Origin: Bacteroidales bacterium
Lineage (GTDB): Bacteria; Bacteroidota; Bacteroidia; Bacteroidales; JAGOPY01
Reading direction: 5' to 3'
DNA: 25,093 nt
NCBI GenBank assembly: GCA_030638325.1
Contig: DAOWEV010000107.1
Coordinates: 1-25,093, forward strand
In this document: piece after piece, positions 7,898-15,339 of the stretch
Position numbering within the stretch: position 1 is the first letter of the stretch
How the letters are laid out: the number at the start of each line of letters is the position of its first letter
Translations under genes and position numbers: made by a program
The notes under the pieces: generated by a model
Seen by the model: the letters and a program-made list of their open reading frames with translations, nothing else
The model's database searches: none
Told to the model about the DNA's origin: nothing

Positions 7898-7917
7898 ATT
7901 TTAACGATCGTTAAAAT
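7898..7917. promoter_or_regulatory. Perfect 20-bp palindrome upstream of transketolase, candidate operator
   Basis: ATTTTAACGATCGTTAAAAT reads the same on both strands over all 20 bases. It lies 95 bp upstream of the transketolase ATG and well clear of the heptamer array in the same spacer. A gapless dyad centred on CGATCG looks like an operator for a dimeric helix-turn-helix repressor (TetR-type sites often look like this), but no regulator gene is in the window, so the binder is unknown. Confidence 0.5.
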
Positions 7918-8000
7918 GGGGCTCGCGGTTTAACACTCTAACCGCAATGGACGCAATGTTCTACGCAATGTTTCGCAAAGTATTTTTCGCATAGCCCACC

Positions 8001-8063
8001 ACTCACACTTCACGCTTCATGCTTCACGTCTCACGTCTCACGCCTCACGCCTCACGCCTCACG
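8001..8063. repeat. Heptamer array, 9 units, consensus (C/T)(C/T)TCACG, overlapping the pdxB stop codon
   Basis: Nine consecutive 7-bp units (ACTCACA, CTTCACG, CTTCATG, TCTCACG, then CCTCACG three times) run in exact register. The last unit, 8057-8063, contains the pdxB stop codon (TGA on the minus strand, 8061-8059) and most of its last sense codon. The words are the reverse complements of those at 13836-13856 (CGTGAGA, CGTGAAG). Confidence 0.9.
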
Positions 8064-9183
8064 TATTAAACCCCAATGCCTCAAGTTTTGCATAGGTTTC
8101 CCCGCAATCCAGCTTCAGCCTGACATCATATACCGGAAACTCACGCCTGGAAGGGTAATTATTGCGTTGTTTCTCAAAATCCAAAGGCCTGGACTTAAGG
8201 TTATTACTTTCATTTTCAATAGAATAAGTCTGTCTTATTGCGCGGATCAAGGTTTCAGAAGGGCTAAGGCCCCGGTTATCAATTTCAATGATCTTTTTTG
8301 CAGGCACATCAATGTTTTCAGGGTACCAATGATCCAGCCCCCACCCAAAATGACGACTTAGTGATCGCACACACATAGCTGTGCCATTGGCTTTGCCATC
8401 TAAGGAGTAACCTGCAATATGGGGTGTTCCCAGAGCTGTCAATGCGAGGAATTCAGGATCAATACCAGGCTCGTTTTCCCAGACATCGATGACAGCATCG
8501 GTAACGATTTTATTGTGGATGGCATTTTTCATGGCATTTGTATCCACAACAGCACCCCTCGCAGTATTCAGGAAAAAGACAGGATGATCAAGCTGATCGA
8601 AAAGGGCAGTATCTGCTAAATGCAGCGTGTTGTCAATACCGCCGGTATTAAGGGGGGCATGTATTGTGATAATATCAGATCCTTGTAAAACCTGATCCAG
8701 CCCGGAGAATTTTTCTTCACTTTCAAGGCGTGCCCTGGGAGGATCGTTTAGTAATATATCCATGCCAAAAGCAGTGGCCACTCCGGCTACTTTTTTACCG
8801 ATATGCCCCACGCCGATAATCCCAATGGTTAATTTGGACGGCTCCAGCTTATATTTACTGATCAAAAAAGAGAGTGCGGTAGCAATATATTGAGCAACTG
8901 AGCCTGAATTGCACCCGGGGGCGTTGGCCCAGTTAATATTCCTTGATTCACAGTAATTTGTGTCAATATGATCATAGCCTATGGTAGCCGAAGCAATAAA
9001 TTGAATATTTGACCCGGACAGTAAGGCTTCGTCGCAAATGGTCCTTGTTCTGACAATAAGGCCATCTGCCTTTCTTATTACATCCCTGTTGATTAATTCC
9101 CCCGGTAAATAGCTTATATCACAATAAGGTTCGAGCACCCCTTTCAGGAATGGAATATTGCTGTCTGCAATAATTCTGATCAT
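8059..9183 (-). CDS. pdxB: 4-phosphoerythronate dehydrogenase
   Basis: This 374-residue D-2-hydroxyacid dehydrogenase oxidises 4-phosphoerythronate in the deoxyxylulose-5-phosphate-dependent route to pyridoxal 5'-phosphate. The NAD-binding loop is GVGHIGK (124-130). The catalytic triad is R209 (NTARGAVVD), E238 (VWENEP) and H255 (GTPHIAGYS). The stretch ATIGYDHIDTNYCESRNI, with NAPGCNSGSVAQY, separates PdxB from SerA and from other family members. Length agrees with the family. An upstream lipoprotein gene ends 22 nt before the ATG on the same strand, so the two are probably co-transcribed. The stop codon lies inside a heptamer array, so the last codon may have been changed by the array. Confidence 0.92.
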   Translation of the reverse strand: MIRIIADSNIPFLKGVLEPYCDISYLPGELINRDVIRKADGLIVRTRTICDEALLSGSNIQFIASATIGYDHIDTNYCESRNINWANAPGCNSGSVAQYIATALSFLISKYKLEPSKLTIGIIGVGHIGKKVAGVATAFGMDILLNDPPRARLESEEKFSGLDQVLQGSDIITIHAPLNTGGIDNTLHLADTALFDQLDHPVFFLNTARGAVVDTNAMKNAIHNKIVTDAVIDVWENEPGIDPEFLALTALGTPHIAGYSLDGKANGTAMCVRSLSRHFGWGLDHWYPENIDVPAKKIIEIDNRGLSPSETLIRAIRQTYSIENESNNLKSRPLDFEKQRNNYPSRREFPVYDVRLKLDCGETYAKLEALGFNT

Positions 9184-9205
9184 AGAAACAGAAGGCCATT
9201 AAAGA

Positions 9206-9694
9206 TTAATATGGTACGATAGCAATGTTGAAGTCCATCTCCACCTGAACGGATTCACTACCATTACATGAATCATAAAACTCTCCACTGATCCGGCCGG
9301 TCATAAAATTATCCGTAACCTCCAGAATAATCAGGTCGACATTCTTGTGCTGAAACATACATTCCTGATCATTGATTGTTAGTTTGAACCAGATGTATTG
9401 TCCATCAGCGCTTGGAAATGTAATGGTGTTAATACCTTTATAATAGAAGAACATGTCGAGGATACCGGATGCTACCGGTGGTGGGAGCTGACCACTCCCA
9501 AAGACCAGTTGATAAGACCTGGTCGTCAGGTCAACATATGCCACATAGCCTGTATTGGGCTCAAAAGTGTATGAAACGCCCGAGTTGACTCCGGATGTGA
9601 TCTTTACAGTGTTGTATTCCTCAGCATCTTTATCCTTTTTACAAGCTGCAAAGACCAGGGAAAGAGTTAGTAACAGGAAAAGTAGTTTCTTCAT
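9206..9694 (-). CDS. Small lipoprotein of unknown function
   Basis: The 162-residue protein begins MKKLLFLLLTLSLVFAACKK, a lipoprotein signal with the lipidated cysteine at residue 18, followed by a short charged linker (KKDKDAEE). The rest is strand-rich with few charged clusters (TGYVAYVDLTTRSYQLVFG and later), which suggests a small beta-sandwich on the periplasmic side of a membrane. I recognise no family. The frame extends upstream to 9832, but that part is translated repeat array with no signal-like character, so the ATG at 9694 is chosen. It precedes pdxB by 22 nt. A -7 box lies about 200 bp upstream, leaving a long leader that holds two octamer arrays. Confidence 0.7.
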   Translation of the reverse strand: MKKLLFLLLTLSLVFAACKKDKDAEEYNTVKITSGVNSGVSYTFEPNTGYVAYVDLTTRSYQLVFGSGQLPPPVASGILDMFFYYKGINTITFPSADGQYIWFKLTINDQECMFQHKNVDLIILEVTDNFMTGRISGEFYDSCNGSESVQVEMDFNIAIVPY

Positions 9695-9729
9695 GTGTTT
9701 ATATTTTGTAATCTGAATTAGAAATTCAC

Positions 9730-9769
9730 TGGAATGTTGGAATGATGGAATATTGGAATGTTGGAATTG
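9730..9769. repeat. Octamer array, 5 units, TGGAATNN
   Basis: Units TGGAATGT, TGGAATGA, TGGAATAT, TGGAATGT and TGGAATTG are in strict 8-bp register. Positions 1-6 are invariant and 7-8 vary. It is the inverse partner of the array at 9802-9857. Confidence 0.9.
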
Positions 9770-9801
9770 GACCCCCGTTCGAGTCTTTGAAAGTAACAAT
9801 T

Positions 9802-9857
9802 TTCCTATTCTTCTATTGTTCCACCCTTCCATTTTTCCATTCTTCCACTATTCCATT
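9802..9857. repeat. Octamer array, 7 units, NTTCCANT, inverse of 9730-9769
   Basis: Seven 8-bp units (TTCCTATT, CTTCTATT, GTTCCACC, CTTCCATT, TTTCCATT, CTTCCACT, ATTCCATT). TTCCA complements the TGGAA core of the array at 9730-9769, so the two could pair across a 32-nt interval in DNA or in the leader RNA. Confidence 0.9.
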
Positions 9858-9891
9858 TTTAGTGAGCATAACAAATTTTAGGATTATCAAA

Positions 9892-9899
9892 CAAAGATA
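9892..9899 (-). promoter_or_regulatory. Bacteroidota -7 promoter box, likely for the small lipoprotein-pdxB unit
   Basis: On the minus strand this is TATCTTTG, an exact TAnnTTTG match. No clear -33 TTG lies at the usual distance. If it is used, the transcript would start near 9885 and carry about 190 nt of leader including both octamer arrays before the ATG at 9694. Confidence 0.45.
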
Positions 9900-9929
9900 T
9901 GAAATATATCAATCTGGATCATGAAAATG

Positions 9930-11402
9930 TTATTCAACCTTGGCTCTCCTTTTATAATAGTCTTCTCCTTCAGGATAATATAATTTTTTCGGGGTATAGA
10001 AGACCACGCTAAAGGTGTCGGCCCTGCATTCGATTTTATCCGGGAAATCTACAATCCAATTTTTGAATGTCCATAATGAATCAGGCGAGAGAAGTCCGTA
10101 TTTATGACCCAATTTGATATTGGAAATACAATAAGCTGTTTCTGCATAAAGATATAAAGTGAATTCTCTGGGATACCCATCAAAACTGTATTGGGAGATG
10201 AAGCGGTATTCAGCATAAGGATCATCGTCCGTAAAAACAGTATCCTCTTTCAGAATGTCGAAACTCCCAATGATATAACCACCTGAAATATTTTCTATTC
10301 TGGATGGAAAGTTCACGGGCTGGTGTATAACGTTCCAGTAGACATCCGGAGCAGCTTTTAATTCAGATCCATTACGTAATTCATACTTTACATCAGAGAC
10401 CAGTATGCCGGATTCCTCGGGAATGATCAACTCAGAAAATATAGTGAACCACTTCCGGGTACTGTCTCTTTTTTTCATTGACCACTCGACTAATGCCTTA
10501 TTTTTTTGTTTCCCTTTACTAATGGATGGTCTTTTATTAAAATCAGTTCCGTTTTCAGGAGGGGCATTGAAAACATCAATGAGCGAATCGGCTGCAACAT
10601 AATATTGCAACTTATAACGGGCATGTTCTTCAGGATACATCAACCTGTAAGCCCCCATTTTACGTACGGCAACTTCATTGTCGTTATTTGTGGTCACCGG
10701 GCTCAAAACAATTATATTTTTGATGTATGGGTGATTGTTATCGTAGCTGAAGTACCATCCAGCACCTTCATTTGTGCCATCCGGATTAGGTTCATAAAAA
10801 AAGTCATATTCATAAGTTTGCAAAGAACCCCCATCGTTCCTGTGTGGATCGGAGACCCTGATATGTTTTGGGTTTTCTGAGATGGCTCTTTCGCTTTCGT
10901 TATCTCCCCAACAATTAATAGTATGCCCGCCCTGGCCGGTATTATCAACATCCGCGTTAGGCCATGTAATGCTGATCGCCACAAAATTCCCTTTCCTCAT
11001 CAGGTTCCCGATGAACATAACCGCATCCGGGTTCGCCCACGGAAGTTTAGGGCTTTTATGGCCATAAACAGTGACCAGCTTATAAGGATTTTCGGGATAT
11101 CTGTTATGTTCCGATTTCAGCCACCAGGATAGGGCAGCATCTGTCCATCCGGTTTTGTCAGTACCGAATTCTTCAATAAGGTTGGCATAAATATCTTCAG
11201 CTTTTTCCTGCACATTATTACCATTTCCATAGTCCGCTGCGGAAAGCATATTTGCTGCCGCTGCCATCCAACCCGATTCATCTGTATCTTCTTCAGATAT
11301 ATTGGCATCCGGGGGTGGATTCATTTGGAGATAACCGCAAGAAATTATAAACAGCATAACAAACAGGGCCGGAATAATGAAAAAGAAAGATCTATTGTTC
11401 AT
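9930..11402 (-). CDS. Lipoprotein resembling an IdeS/papain-like cysteine protease with the catalytic Cys replaced
   Basis: The 490-residue protein starts at the ATG at 11402 (the frame continues 6 nt to a TTG, not needed). A lipobox FIISC places the lipidated cysteine at residue 22. Residues about 40-225 follow the order of papain-fold secreted proteases of the IdeS/Mac kind: SGWMAAAANML (43-53) where those enzymes have CWxAAxxNML, an aromatic helix ALSWWL, then GQGGHTINCWG (157-166) around the catalytic His (H160), and VSDPHRND (183-190) around the acidic residue. The expected cysteine position is glycine (G44), codon GGT against TGT, one base apart. The C-terminal half, about 230-490, is strand-rich and unrecognised. 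It may be a pseudo-protease or a binding protein. The fold assignment is by motif only and may be wrong. Confidence 0.6.
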   Translation of the reverse strand: MNNRSFFFIIPALFVMLFIISCGYLQMNPPPDANISEEDTDESGWMAAAANMLSAADYGNGNNVQEKAEDIYANLIEEFGTDKTGWTDAALSWWLKSEHNRYPENPYKLVTVYGHKSPKLPWANPDAVMFIGNLMRKGNFVAISITWPNADVDNTGQGGHTINCWGDNESERAISENPKHIRVSDPHRNDGGSLQTYEYDFFYEPNPDGTNEGAGWYFSYDNNHPYIKNIIVLSPVTTNNDNEVAVRKMGAYRLMYPEEHARYKLQYYVAADSLIDVFNAPPENGTDFNKRPSISKGKQKNKALVEWSMKKRDSTRKWFTIFSELIIPEESGILVSDVKYELRNGSELKAAPDVYWNVIHQPVNFPSRIENISGGYIIGSFDILKEDTVFTDDDPYAEYRFISQYSFDGYPREFTLYLYAETAYCISNIKLGHKYGLLSPDSLWTFKNWIVDFPDKIECRADTFSVVFYTPKKLYYPEGEDYYKRRAKVE

Positions 11403-11495
11403 TTTCAATTCGGTTTTAGTAAAAGAACTTGCTGCTAAGGTAGTAATTTTATTCGTTTCCTATAAACCCTAATGGTAGCAGGAAAAAAATCAAAA

Positions 11496-11526
11496 ATCGT
11501 TAATCGTTAATCTCAAATCGTTAATC
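11496..11526. repeat. Heptamer array, 4 units, ATCGTTA
   Basis: Units ATCGTTA, ATCGTTA, ATCTCAA, ATCGTTA and a partial ATC lie in 7-bp register, ending 9 nt before the lpxA stop codon. It is a short array in the 133-bp spacer between lpxA and the protease-like lipoprotein gene. Confidence 0.8.
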
Positions 11527-11535
11527 AATTCCTGC

Positions 11536-12333
11536 CTATTTCTCTTTATTAAACAGTTTCCCATAGCCTTTCATAATACCCCTGGTAGATTGGCTGATAA
11601 AGGTGAGTATCTCGTCTCTTTCAGGGGTGGCGGGAACATCGGCTTCAATAATATTGACGGCCTGTGAAACATTGAGGTTTTTGAGATAAATGATCCTGTA
11701 AATTTCCTGAATGGAAGTGATTTGTTCGCTGGTAAATCCTCTTCGACGGAGCCCGATGGAGTTAACTCCAACGTATGACAAAGGCTCCCGGGCAGCTTTT
11801 GTAAAAGGCGGGATATCTTTTCTTGCCATACCTCCGCCGGATATCATAGAGTGTACTCCAATTTTAACGAACTGGTGTATGGCGGCAAGGCCTCCTACGA
11901 TGGCCCAGTCATCGATCTCAATGTGCCCGGCCAGGGTAGCTGCATTGGCCAGGATAACATGGTTGCCAATGATGCAATCATGTGCGACATGCACATAAGC
12001 CATCAGGAGACAGTTATCGCCGACAACAGTTTTATAGCTGGCTTTAGTCCCCCGGTTAATGGTGACAAATTCACGGATAGTAGTATTGTTACCAATATAT
12101 ACATTGGTTTCTTCACCGGCAAACTTGAGATCCTGGGGGATGGCCGCTATGACTGCTCCCGGGAAAATGCGGCAGTTCTTTCCGACTTTAGCGCCTTCCA
12201 TGATGGTTACATGATGCCCGATCCATGTCCCTTCATCAACCTCTACATTTTTCTCGATGGTGACAAATGGTTCAATAACCACATTATTGGCAACCCTGGC
12301 CTGGGGGTGAACATAAGCTAATGGTTGATTCAT
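11536..12333 (-). CDS. lpxA: Acyl-ACP--UDP-N-acetylglucosamine O-acyltransferase
   Basis: The 265-residue left-handed beta-helix enzyme performs the first step of lipid A synthesis, moving a 3-hydroxyacyl chain from acyl carrier protein to the 3-OH of UDP-GlcNAc in the cytoplasm. Hexapeptide repeats fill residues 8-190. The catalytic histidine is H118 in AYVHVAHDCIIGNH, followed by ILANAATLAGH and GGLAAIHQFVKIG, typical of LpxA rather than LpxD. The C-terminal helices (about 195-265) are those of LpxA. The gene starts 24 nt after the lpxC-fabZ stop on the same strand, so they form an operon. Chain-length specificity cannot be read safely. Confidence 0.95.
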   Translation of the reverse strand: MNQPLAYVHPQARVANNVVIEPFVTIEKNVEVDEGTWIGHHVTIMEGAKVGKNCRIFPGAVIAAIPQDLKFAGEETNVYIGNNTTIREFVTINRGTKASYKTVVGDNCLLMAYVHVAHDCIIGNHVILANAATLAGHIEIDDWAIVGGLAAIHQFVKIGVHSMISGGGMARKDIPPFTKAAREPLSYVGVNSIGLRRRGFTSEQITSIQEIYRIIYLKNLNVSQAVNIIEADVPATPERDEILTFISQSTRGIMKGYGKLFNKEK

Positions 12334-12357
12334 TTTTCTGGCGTTGTTGAGTTAAGA

Positions 12358-13752
12358 CTACTTTTTCTCGACAATTGATGCAGTCAGATGTGCTTCGGCA
12401 ACCACTTTGTTACCCACATATGCGAAACCACTCATCTGGCAAATCCCCCTGCGGATAGGTGAATCAATCCTGGCTTCGATGACGAGTGTATCTCCGGGAA
12501 CCACTTTTTGGCGAAATTTTACTTTATCGATCTTCAGAAATAAAGTAGTATAATCTTCCGGATTGGGTACAGAATGGAGTACAAAGACCCCGCCACATTG
12601 TGCCATGGCTTCGATCTGAAGAACACCTGGCATAACAGGCTCATCCGGGAAATGACCCATGAAGAAAGGCTCATTCATTGTAACATTTTTAACGCCAACG
12701 ATCTTGTTCCCGGTAAGCTCGATTATCTTATCAATCAGCAGGAACGGAGGCCTGTGTGGCAACAACTTTTTGATCTGATTGATATCCAGTAAAGGTGTTT
12801 TATTTTGATCGTACTGTGGTATTTTATTCATTTTATTCTCGTTATTAATTTGTCGCAGAATTAATTTGGCAAAATTGGCATTTGCTGTATGGCCCGGCCG
12901 CATGGCAAAAATATGAGCTTTTAAAGGCTTCCCTAACAATGCCAGATCACCCACAATATCAAGCAGCTTATGCCGGGCCGGTTCATTTTCAAATTGCAGA
13001 TCAAGGTTATTCAGAATGCCATTTTGTTTAACCTTTACCGATGGCTTGTTGAAAAGTTTTGCCAGCCGGTCAAGTTCTTCCTGGTTAACCTCGCGATTCA
13101 CAAAAACAATGGCGTTATTGAGATCCCCTCCCTGGATAAGTTTATTGTTGAGGAGATATTCCAGTTCATGCAGGAATACAAAAGTCCGGCAGCAGGCAAT
13201 CTCATCCCTGAAATCCTCAATACGTTCCAGCACCGCATTCTGAGTGCCCAATACGATGGTTTCAAAATCGATCATGGCAGTTACTTTGAAATGATCATGC
13301 GGAACGGCCACGAGTTCAATATTGTTTTGCGGATCAGAATATGTAACAGGCGCTTTCAACTCCAGGTATTCCTTAGGTGCATCTTGTTCAATGATACCTG
13401 CTTCCAGTAAAGCTTCCACAAAATACCTGGAACTGCCGTCCATGATAGGGGTTTCTTCCTGGTCGAGTGCGATTAACAGATTGTCAATGCCCAGCCCTGA
13501 AACAGCCGCAAGGACATGTTCCGTAGTATGAACGAAAATTCCATTGTATGATAAGCTGGTACCCCGTTCAGTACCCTTGATGTTGTCAACAACAGCATCT
13601 ATTATCACATCCCCATCCAGATCAGTTCTTCTAAATTTAATGCCATGACCTTCAGGAGCGGGGAGGAAAGTCATATTTACCTCTTTGCCAGTATGCAACC
13701 CGACACCTTTTACGGTAACTTGCTGGTTTATGGTGTTTTGTTTCTTAGTCAT
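12358..13752 (-). CDS. lpxC-fabZ: Bifunctional UDP-3-O-acyl-GlcNAc deacetylase / 3-hydroxyacyl-ACP dehydratase
   Basis: A 464-residue fusion. Residues 1-305 are LpxC, the zinc deacetylase that commits UDP-GlcNAc to lipid A: zinc ligands H79 (HTTEHVLAA), H261 and D265 (ARHKLLDIVGDL), with general acid-base H288 (RPGHTANANFA). Residues about 318-464 are FabZ, the dehydratase of fatty-acid elongation: LLPHRPPFLLIDKI, catalytic H367 (FFMGHFPDEPVMPG) and E381 (LQIEAMAQ). The fusion is known in Bacteroidota and puts two enzymes that draw on the hydroxyacyl-ACP pool on one chain. The ATG is at 13752, and a -7 box lies only 8 nt upstream. The gene is followed by lpxA 24 nt later. lpxD lies upstream across a 266-bp repeat-filled spacer. 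Confidence 0.95.
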   Translation of the reverse strand: MTKKQNTINQQVTVKGVGLHTGKEVNMTFLPAPEGHGIKFRRTDLDGDVIIDAVVDNIKGTERGTSLSYNGIFVHTTEHVLAAVSGLGIDNLLIALDQEETPIMDGSSRYFVEALLEAGIIEQDAPKEYLELKAPVTYSDPQNNIELVAVPHDHFKVTAMIDFETIVLGTQNAVLERIEDFRDEIACCRTFVFLHELEYLLNNKLIQGGDLNNAIVFVNREVNQEELDRLAKLFNKPSVKVKQNGILNNLDLQFENEPARHKLLDIVGDLALLGKPLKAHIFAMRPGHTANANFAKLILRQINNENKMNKIPQYDQNKTPLLDINQIKKLLPHRPPFLLIDKIIELTGNKIVGVKNVTMNEPFFMGHFPDEPVMPGVLQIEAMAQCGGVFVLHSVPNPEDYTTLFLKIDKVKFRQKVVPGDTLVIEARIDSPIRRGICQMSGFAYVGNKVVAEAHLTASIVEKK

Positions 13753-13760
13753 TTAACTGG

Positions 13761-13768
13761 CAAAGATA
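13761..13768 (-). promoter_or_regulatory. TAnnTTTG box 8 nt upstream of lpxC-fabZ
   Basis: On the minus strand this is TATCTTTG. Its end is 8 nt from the ATG at 13752, so initiation at the usual distance would give a leader of about 0-5 nt. There is no clear -33 element. It is either a promoter for a leaderless lpxC-fabZ-lpxA message or a chance match. Confidence 0.35.
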
Positions 13769-13800
13769 GGAAAACATTTGGAATTGGAAATTCGCTGGAA

Positions 13801-13856
13801 TGGTGAGTGGTGAATGGTGAATGGTGAAAAGTGAAACGTGAGATGTGAAGCGTGAA
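13801..13856. repeat. Heptamer array, 8 units, NNGTGA(A/G)
   Basis: Eight 7-bp units (TGGTGAG, TGGTGAA three times, AAGTGAA, ACGTGAG, ATGTGAA, GCGTGAA) with GTGA invariant. The first half shares words with 4970-5018; the second half is the reverse complement of words at 8008-8042. Confidence 0.9.
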
Positions 13857-13880
13857 GAGATAGTAATTGCTCGCTGCCAA

Positions 13881-14004
13881 TCTCAACTCTCAACTCTAAG
13901 CTCTCAACTCTCTCTCAGTCCCTCAGTCCCTCAGTCCCTTAGTTCCTTAGTCCCTCCCTCGCCTCTTCGCCCCTTCGCCCTTTCGCCCCCTTGCCCCCTC
14001 GCCT
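13881..14004. repeat. Heptamer array switching to an 11-unit octamer array inside the lpx cluster
   Basis: Four 7-bp units (TCTCAAC, TCTCAAC, TCTAAGC, TCTCAAC; 13881-13908) lead through TCTCTCTC into eleven 8-bp units in unbroken register from 13917 to 14004: first AGTCCCTC-like, then CTTCGCCC-like. The change of period, and the drift of word within the octamer part, are visible directly. It ends 14 nt before the lpxD stop codon. Confidence 0.9.
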
Positions 14005-14018
14005 CAGAGCGTAGATTC

Positions 14019-15044
14019 TTACTTATCTTCCTGTTTTTCCTCCAGTGCGTCAAGGCGGGCAACGATTTTCTCAAGGTTCCTGAAATGAACATATGATTTG
14101 CGGTATCTTACTATGTCAAATGCCGGTGAGCCCATTACTATAGACCCGTCCTTCAGATTTTGTGAAATGCCTGCCTGAGCGCCTATTTTAACGTTATCCC
14201 CTAGGGTTAAATGCCCTATAAGGCCTACCTGCCCACCGAGCATACAGTTTTTCCCTACCTTGGTTGACCCGGAAATGCCAGACTGGGCTGCTATGACTGT
14301 ATTCTTTCCGATCTCGACATTATGGGCGATCATGATCAGGTTATCCAGTTTAGCACCTCTTCTGATGATGGTTGACCCGAGTGTGGCTCTGTCGATGGTG
14401 GTATTTGCCCCTATTTCTACCTGATCTTCAATGAGCACATTCCCAATCTGGGCTACCTTTTTATAGTTGCTGTCTTCCTGGGGAGCAAAACCAAAACCAT
14501 CACTGCCAATGACAACTCCGCTATGAAGGGTGCATTCTGCTCCAATCTTGCTTTCGGCACACACTTTCACCCCTGCATATAAGGTAGTGTTGTTTCCAAT
14601 CTTTACTTCGTTCCCGATGTATACCTGGGGGTAGATCTTTGCGTTATCCTCAATCACGGCATTTTCACCGATGCTGGCAAACTCACCGATGTAAACGTTT
14701 TCTCCGATCTTCGCCGATGGCGCTATAAATGCCATGGATGAGATGCCGCTCTTCTCGGATCTGTTCTGGTTATAAAACTCCAGTAACTTTGCAAAAGCAG
14801 AATAAGCATCCGGAACCCTGATCAGCGTCGAACCAATTGGTTGTTCAGGTTGAAAATCCTCTCCGACAATGATGATTGAGGCATTGGTTTTGTAAATGTA
14901 TTGTGTATACTTTGGATTTGCAAGAAAAGATAATGATCCGGGCTCACCTTCTTCTATCTTTGACAATTTGCTGACAAGAATATCCGGATCCCCTTCAATT
15001 TTTCCATTCAATATCTCTGCTATCTGCCGGGCTGAAAACTCCAT
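14019..15044 (-). CDS. lpxD: UDP-3-O-acylglucosamine N-acyltransferase
   Basis: The 341-residue enzyme adds the N-linked 3-hydroxyacyl chain in lipid A synthesis. Residues 1-100 are the uridine-binding domain (FSARQIAEILNGKIEGD, with SLSFLANPKY). Residues 105-305 are hexapeptide beta-helix turns, with catalytic H241 in NLIMIAHNVEIG, preceded by GFGFAPQ and ANTTIDRATLGST, typical of LpxD. A C-terminal helix (VRYRKSYVHFRNLEKIVARLDAL) follows. It is the first lpx gene of the cluster on this strand. No TAnnTTTG box was found upstream; the 331-bp upstream spacer is full of repeats. Confidence 0.95.
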   Translation of the reverse strand: MEFSARQIAEILNGKIEGDPDILVSKLSKIEEGEPGSLSFLANPKYTQYIYKTNASIIIVGEDFQPEQPIGSTLIRVPDAYSAFAKLLEFYNQNRSEKSGISSMAFIAPSAKIGENVYIGEFASIGENAVIEDNAKIYPQVYIGNEVKIGNNTTLYAGVKVCAESKIGAECTLHSGVVIGSDGFGFAPQEDSNYKKVAQIGNVLIEDQVEIGANTTIDRATLGSTIIRRGAKLDNLIMIAHNVEIGKNTVIAAQSGISGSTKVGKNCMLGGQVGLIGHLTLGDNVKIGAQAGISQNLKDGSIVMGSPAFDIVRYRKSYVHFRNLEKIVARLDALEEKQEDK

Positions 15045-15104
15045 AAAATATTTTTTTTTGTAATTATTAAAATTGCTTGAATGATTTAATCTTGTCAGAA
15101 GGTA

Positions 15105-15170
15105 GTCATTTGATGGTCATTTGATGGTCATTCAATGGTCATTCGATGGTCATTCAATGGTCATTTAATT
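15105..15170. repeat. 11-bp-period array, 6 units, GTCATT(T/C)(G/A)ATG
   Basis: Six 11-bp units (GTCATTTGATG twice, GTCATTCAATG, GTCATTCGATG, GTCATTCAATG, GTCATTTAATT) follow in exact register. The segment 15138-15154 is the reverse complement of 15184-15200 with one mismatch in 17. Confidence 0.9.
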
Positions 15171-15185
15171 ACTATTTAATGATAA

Positions 15186-15240
15186 TGACAATCGAATGAC
15201 GCGAAGCAAGTGACAATCGAATGACGCGAAGCAAATGACA
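15186..15240. repeat. Two 25-bp direct repeats plus a partial third, inverse to the neighbouring 11-bp array
   Basis: Units 15186-15210 and 15211-15235 differ at one base; a 5-bp start of a third follows. Each carries TGACAATCGAATGAC, complementary to the 11-bp words on the left, plus a GCGAAGCAA tail. There are no spacers, so this is not a CRISPR array. Confidence 0.9.
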
Positions 15241-15339
15241 ACAGAGGACTTAAACATAACAAGATTAATTTTCACTTTATTAGCAGCTAAATAAATAACT
15301 TTTTCGTAAAAATCAAAAACTGTTCCTGGCGGCTAAATT

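Noticed and set aside
9695..9832. 46-residue N-terminal extension of the small lipoprotein
   Set aside because: It is translated octamer array and would bury the lipoprotein signal peptide that starts at 9694.
11851..12321. 156-codon plus-strand open frame under lpxA
   Set aside because: It lies wholly antisense to lpxA, whose hexapeptide-repeat protein is certain; composition-driven shadow.
15105..15240. Regular repeats as a possible CRISPR array
   Set aside because: Units are 11 and 25 bp, abut without unique spacers, and no cas gene is in the window.
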